A stretch of 64,000 nt of DNA, taken from assembly GCF_022524345.1 (NCBI RefSeq), contig NZ_JAKWJU010000002.1, forward strand, positions 6,004,001 through 6,068,000. The letters run 5' to 3'. Every line of letters begins with the position of its first letter. Within the stretch, counting starts at the first letter, position 1. A model generated the notes under the pieces. The model was given only the letters and a program-made list of their open reading frames with translations. It made no database searches and had not been told where the DNA came from. Below are positions 62,956 to 64,000 of this stretch, piece by piece. The DNA is from Streptomyces marispadix (GTDB taxonomy: Bacteria > Actinomycetota > Actinomycetes > Streptomycetales > Streptomycetaceae). Both the position numbers and the translations under genes were made by a program.

Positions 62956-64000
62956 TTGAACACGACCCTTCGACTTCCCGCCACGGATACGGCCCGACTC
63001 ACCGTCCCCGAACTGCTGTCGCGCAACGCCGAGGACCACGGAGACCTGCCCGCCCTGTCCTGGAAGGAGAACGCCGACACCGGCCGAGCCCGCTGGACCA
63101 CGCTGACCTGGGCCGAGGTCCGCGAACGCACCGCACGGCTCGCCGCCGGACTCGCCGACCTGGGCGCCCGCCGCGGCGACCTGGTGCTGATGATGATGGG
63201 CAACCGCCCCGAGCACTGGCTCACCGACCTCGCACTCATGCACCTCGGAGCCGTCCCCGTCTCCGTCTACGCCACCGCCGCCCCCGAACAGGTCGCCCAC
63301 ATCGTCGAACACAGCCGCGCCAGGCTCGCCGTCGTCGAAGGAGCGGCCGAGGCGGCGCTGTGGCAGCCGCTCGTGGAACACCTCGTGGTGGCCGAACCCG
63401 GCGCCGCCGCCGGGCACACGGCCTGGACCGAGCTGGAACGCCCCTACGACCAGGACCAGTTCGAGCGCACATGGCGTGCCGTGCGCGCCGAGGACCCCGT
63501 CACCGTCGTCTACACCTCCGGCACCACCGGCGACCCCAAGGGCGTCGTCGTCTCCCATCGCAACGTCGTCGTCAACGCCCTCGCCCTCGACGAGGTCGTC
63601 GAACTCCCCGCCCACGTCGAGCACATCTGCTACCTGCCTTTCGCGCACATCGCCGAGCGGATGCTCGGCATCTATCTGCCGCTCTACCGCGCCTCGCACG
63701 TCTATCTGTGCGCCGACCCGGCCCAAGTGGCCGCGACGGCACAGGAGTTGCACCCCGCGCAGTTCTTCGGCGTGCCACGCGTATGGGAGAAGCTCGCCGC
63801 GTCCGTACGGGCGGCCCTCACACGGCTTCCCGAGGAGCAGCGGCGGGCCGTCGAGGAGGCCGGGGACGTCGCCCGCGAGTACGTCCGCCACCGCGAACGA
63901 GGCGAGGAGGTGCCCGAGAGCCTCGCGTCGGCCTACGAGCGTGCCAGGCGGGAGGTGCTTCAGCCGCTGCTGGCCCTCGCGGGCTTCGACCGGCTGGTGT
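62956..64000 (+). CDS. Long-chain acyl-CoA ligase (FadD-type), 3' end outside window
   Basis: Starts at TTG 62956 with CGGAGG upstream and remains open to the window end (348 codons). It reads L-N-T-T-L-R-L-P-A, and then V-Y-T-S-G-T-T-G-D-P-K-G near residue 183 is the AMP-binding P-loop. F-A-H-I-A-E-R-M near 230 and F-G-V-P-R-V-W-E-K near 272 are typical of long-chain ligases. Activates fatty acids for beta-oxidation with ATP and CoA. Divergent from the MerR gene. Confidence 0.93.
   Translation, partial: MNTTLRLPATDTARLTVPELLSRNAEDHGDLPALSWKENADTGRARWTTLTWAEVRERTARLAAGLADLGARRGDLVLMMMGNRPEHWLTDLALMHLGAVPVSVYATAAPEQVAHIVEHSRARLAVVEGAAEAALWQPLVEHLVVAEPGAAAGHTAWTELERPYDQDQFERTWRAVRAEDPVTVVYTSGTTGDPKGVVVSHRNVVVNALALDEVVELPAHVEHICYLPFAHIAERMLGIYLPLYRASHVYLCADPAQVAATAQELHPAQFFGVPRVWEKLAASVRAALTRLPEEQRRAVEEAGDVAREYVRHRERGEEVPESLASAYERARREVLQPLLALAGFDRLV

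Noticed and set aside
62908..63891. Minus-strand 327-codon frame at the end
   Set aside because: Opposite to the acyl-CoA ligase, whose motifs are clear on the plus strand.

Overview
The window is very GC-rich, with dense short-gapped genes, many 4-bp stop/start overlaps (ATGA, GTGA), and GTG and TTG starts. It carries marker families of filamentous actinomycetes: an XRE/DUF5753 regulator paired with DUF397, a GAF-ANTAR protein, DUF1707, an F420-type LLM oxidoreductase and PaaX. The best reading is chromosomal accessory DNA of Streptomyces or a close relative. I saw no rRNA, tRNA, CRISPR array, transposase or integrase.

Layout. (1) 2-4671: a tight sugar operon, entered in mid-gene, with two RbsC-type permeases, a class II aldolase, a HAD phosphatase and an FGGY kinase; the sugar is unknown. 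(2) 4931-11670: TauE exporter with an Rrf2 regulator, a thioesterase diverging from a TetR regulator, and two convergent MFS transporters. (3) 11794-21294: an aerobic benzoyl-CoA (box) cluster: PaaX regulator, PaaI thioesterase, amino-acid dehydrogenase, benzoate-CoA ligase, amidohydrolase, a decayed ABC ATPase, boxC and boxB. The ligase and boxC promoters share an unusual inverted repeat with identical 25-bp spacing. BoxA and BoxD are not in the window. (4) 21396-27434: CcdA with a TlpA-type lipoprotein, AhpD-like and CapA-like proteins, and an orphan gene of lower GC. (5) 27681-36102: a galactoside island. GH42 beta-galactosidase, an ABC importer and DgoD galactonate dehydratase form one operon, diverging from an SDR dehydrogenase and a DgoR-like GntR regulator, with an AT-rich palindrome between them. 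Together they suggest uptake, hydrolysis and oxidative (De Ley-Doudoroff-type) galactose catabolism as far as 2-keto-3-deoxygalactonate.

(6) 36148-49344: mixed regulatory and housekeeping genes: XRE/DUF397 pair, RsbQ/RsbP energy-stress pair, MarR, EamA exporter, ClpC-type ATPase, DUF4236, GAF-ANTAR, Fpg/Nei glycosylase, OsmC, an unsecreted-looking GH25 protein, a small membrane protein and a DUF1707 protein. (7) 49462-54388: a family III CoA-transferase, a DeoR regulator, a tagatose/fructose-bisphosphate aldolase and a SIS isomerase; the gaps hold tandem repeats and a strong G-quadruplex motif. (8) 54780-64000: an acyl-CoA degradation block: a frameshifted CoA-transferase/racemase, an LLM oxidoreductase, acyl-CoA dehydrogenase, thiolase, a FadB-like protein, a MerR regulator and a divergent long-chain acyl-CoA ligase cut by the window end. 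Products of ring cleavage by the box cluster need beta-oxidation enzymes of this kind, but a functional link is inference.

All calls come from reading the sequence and translations; no database search was run.
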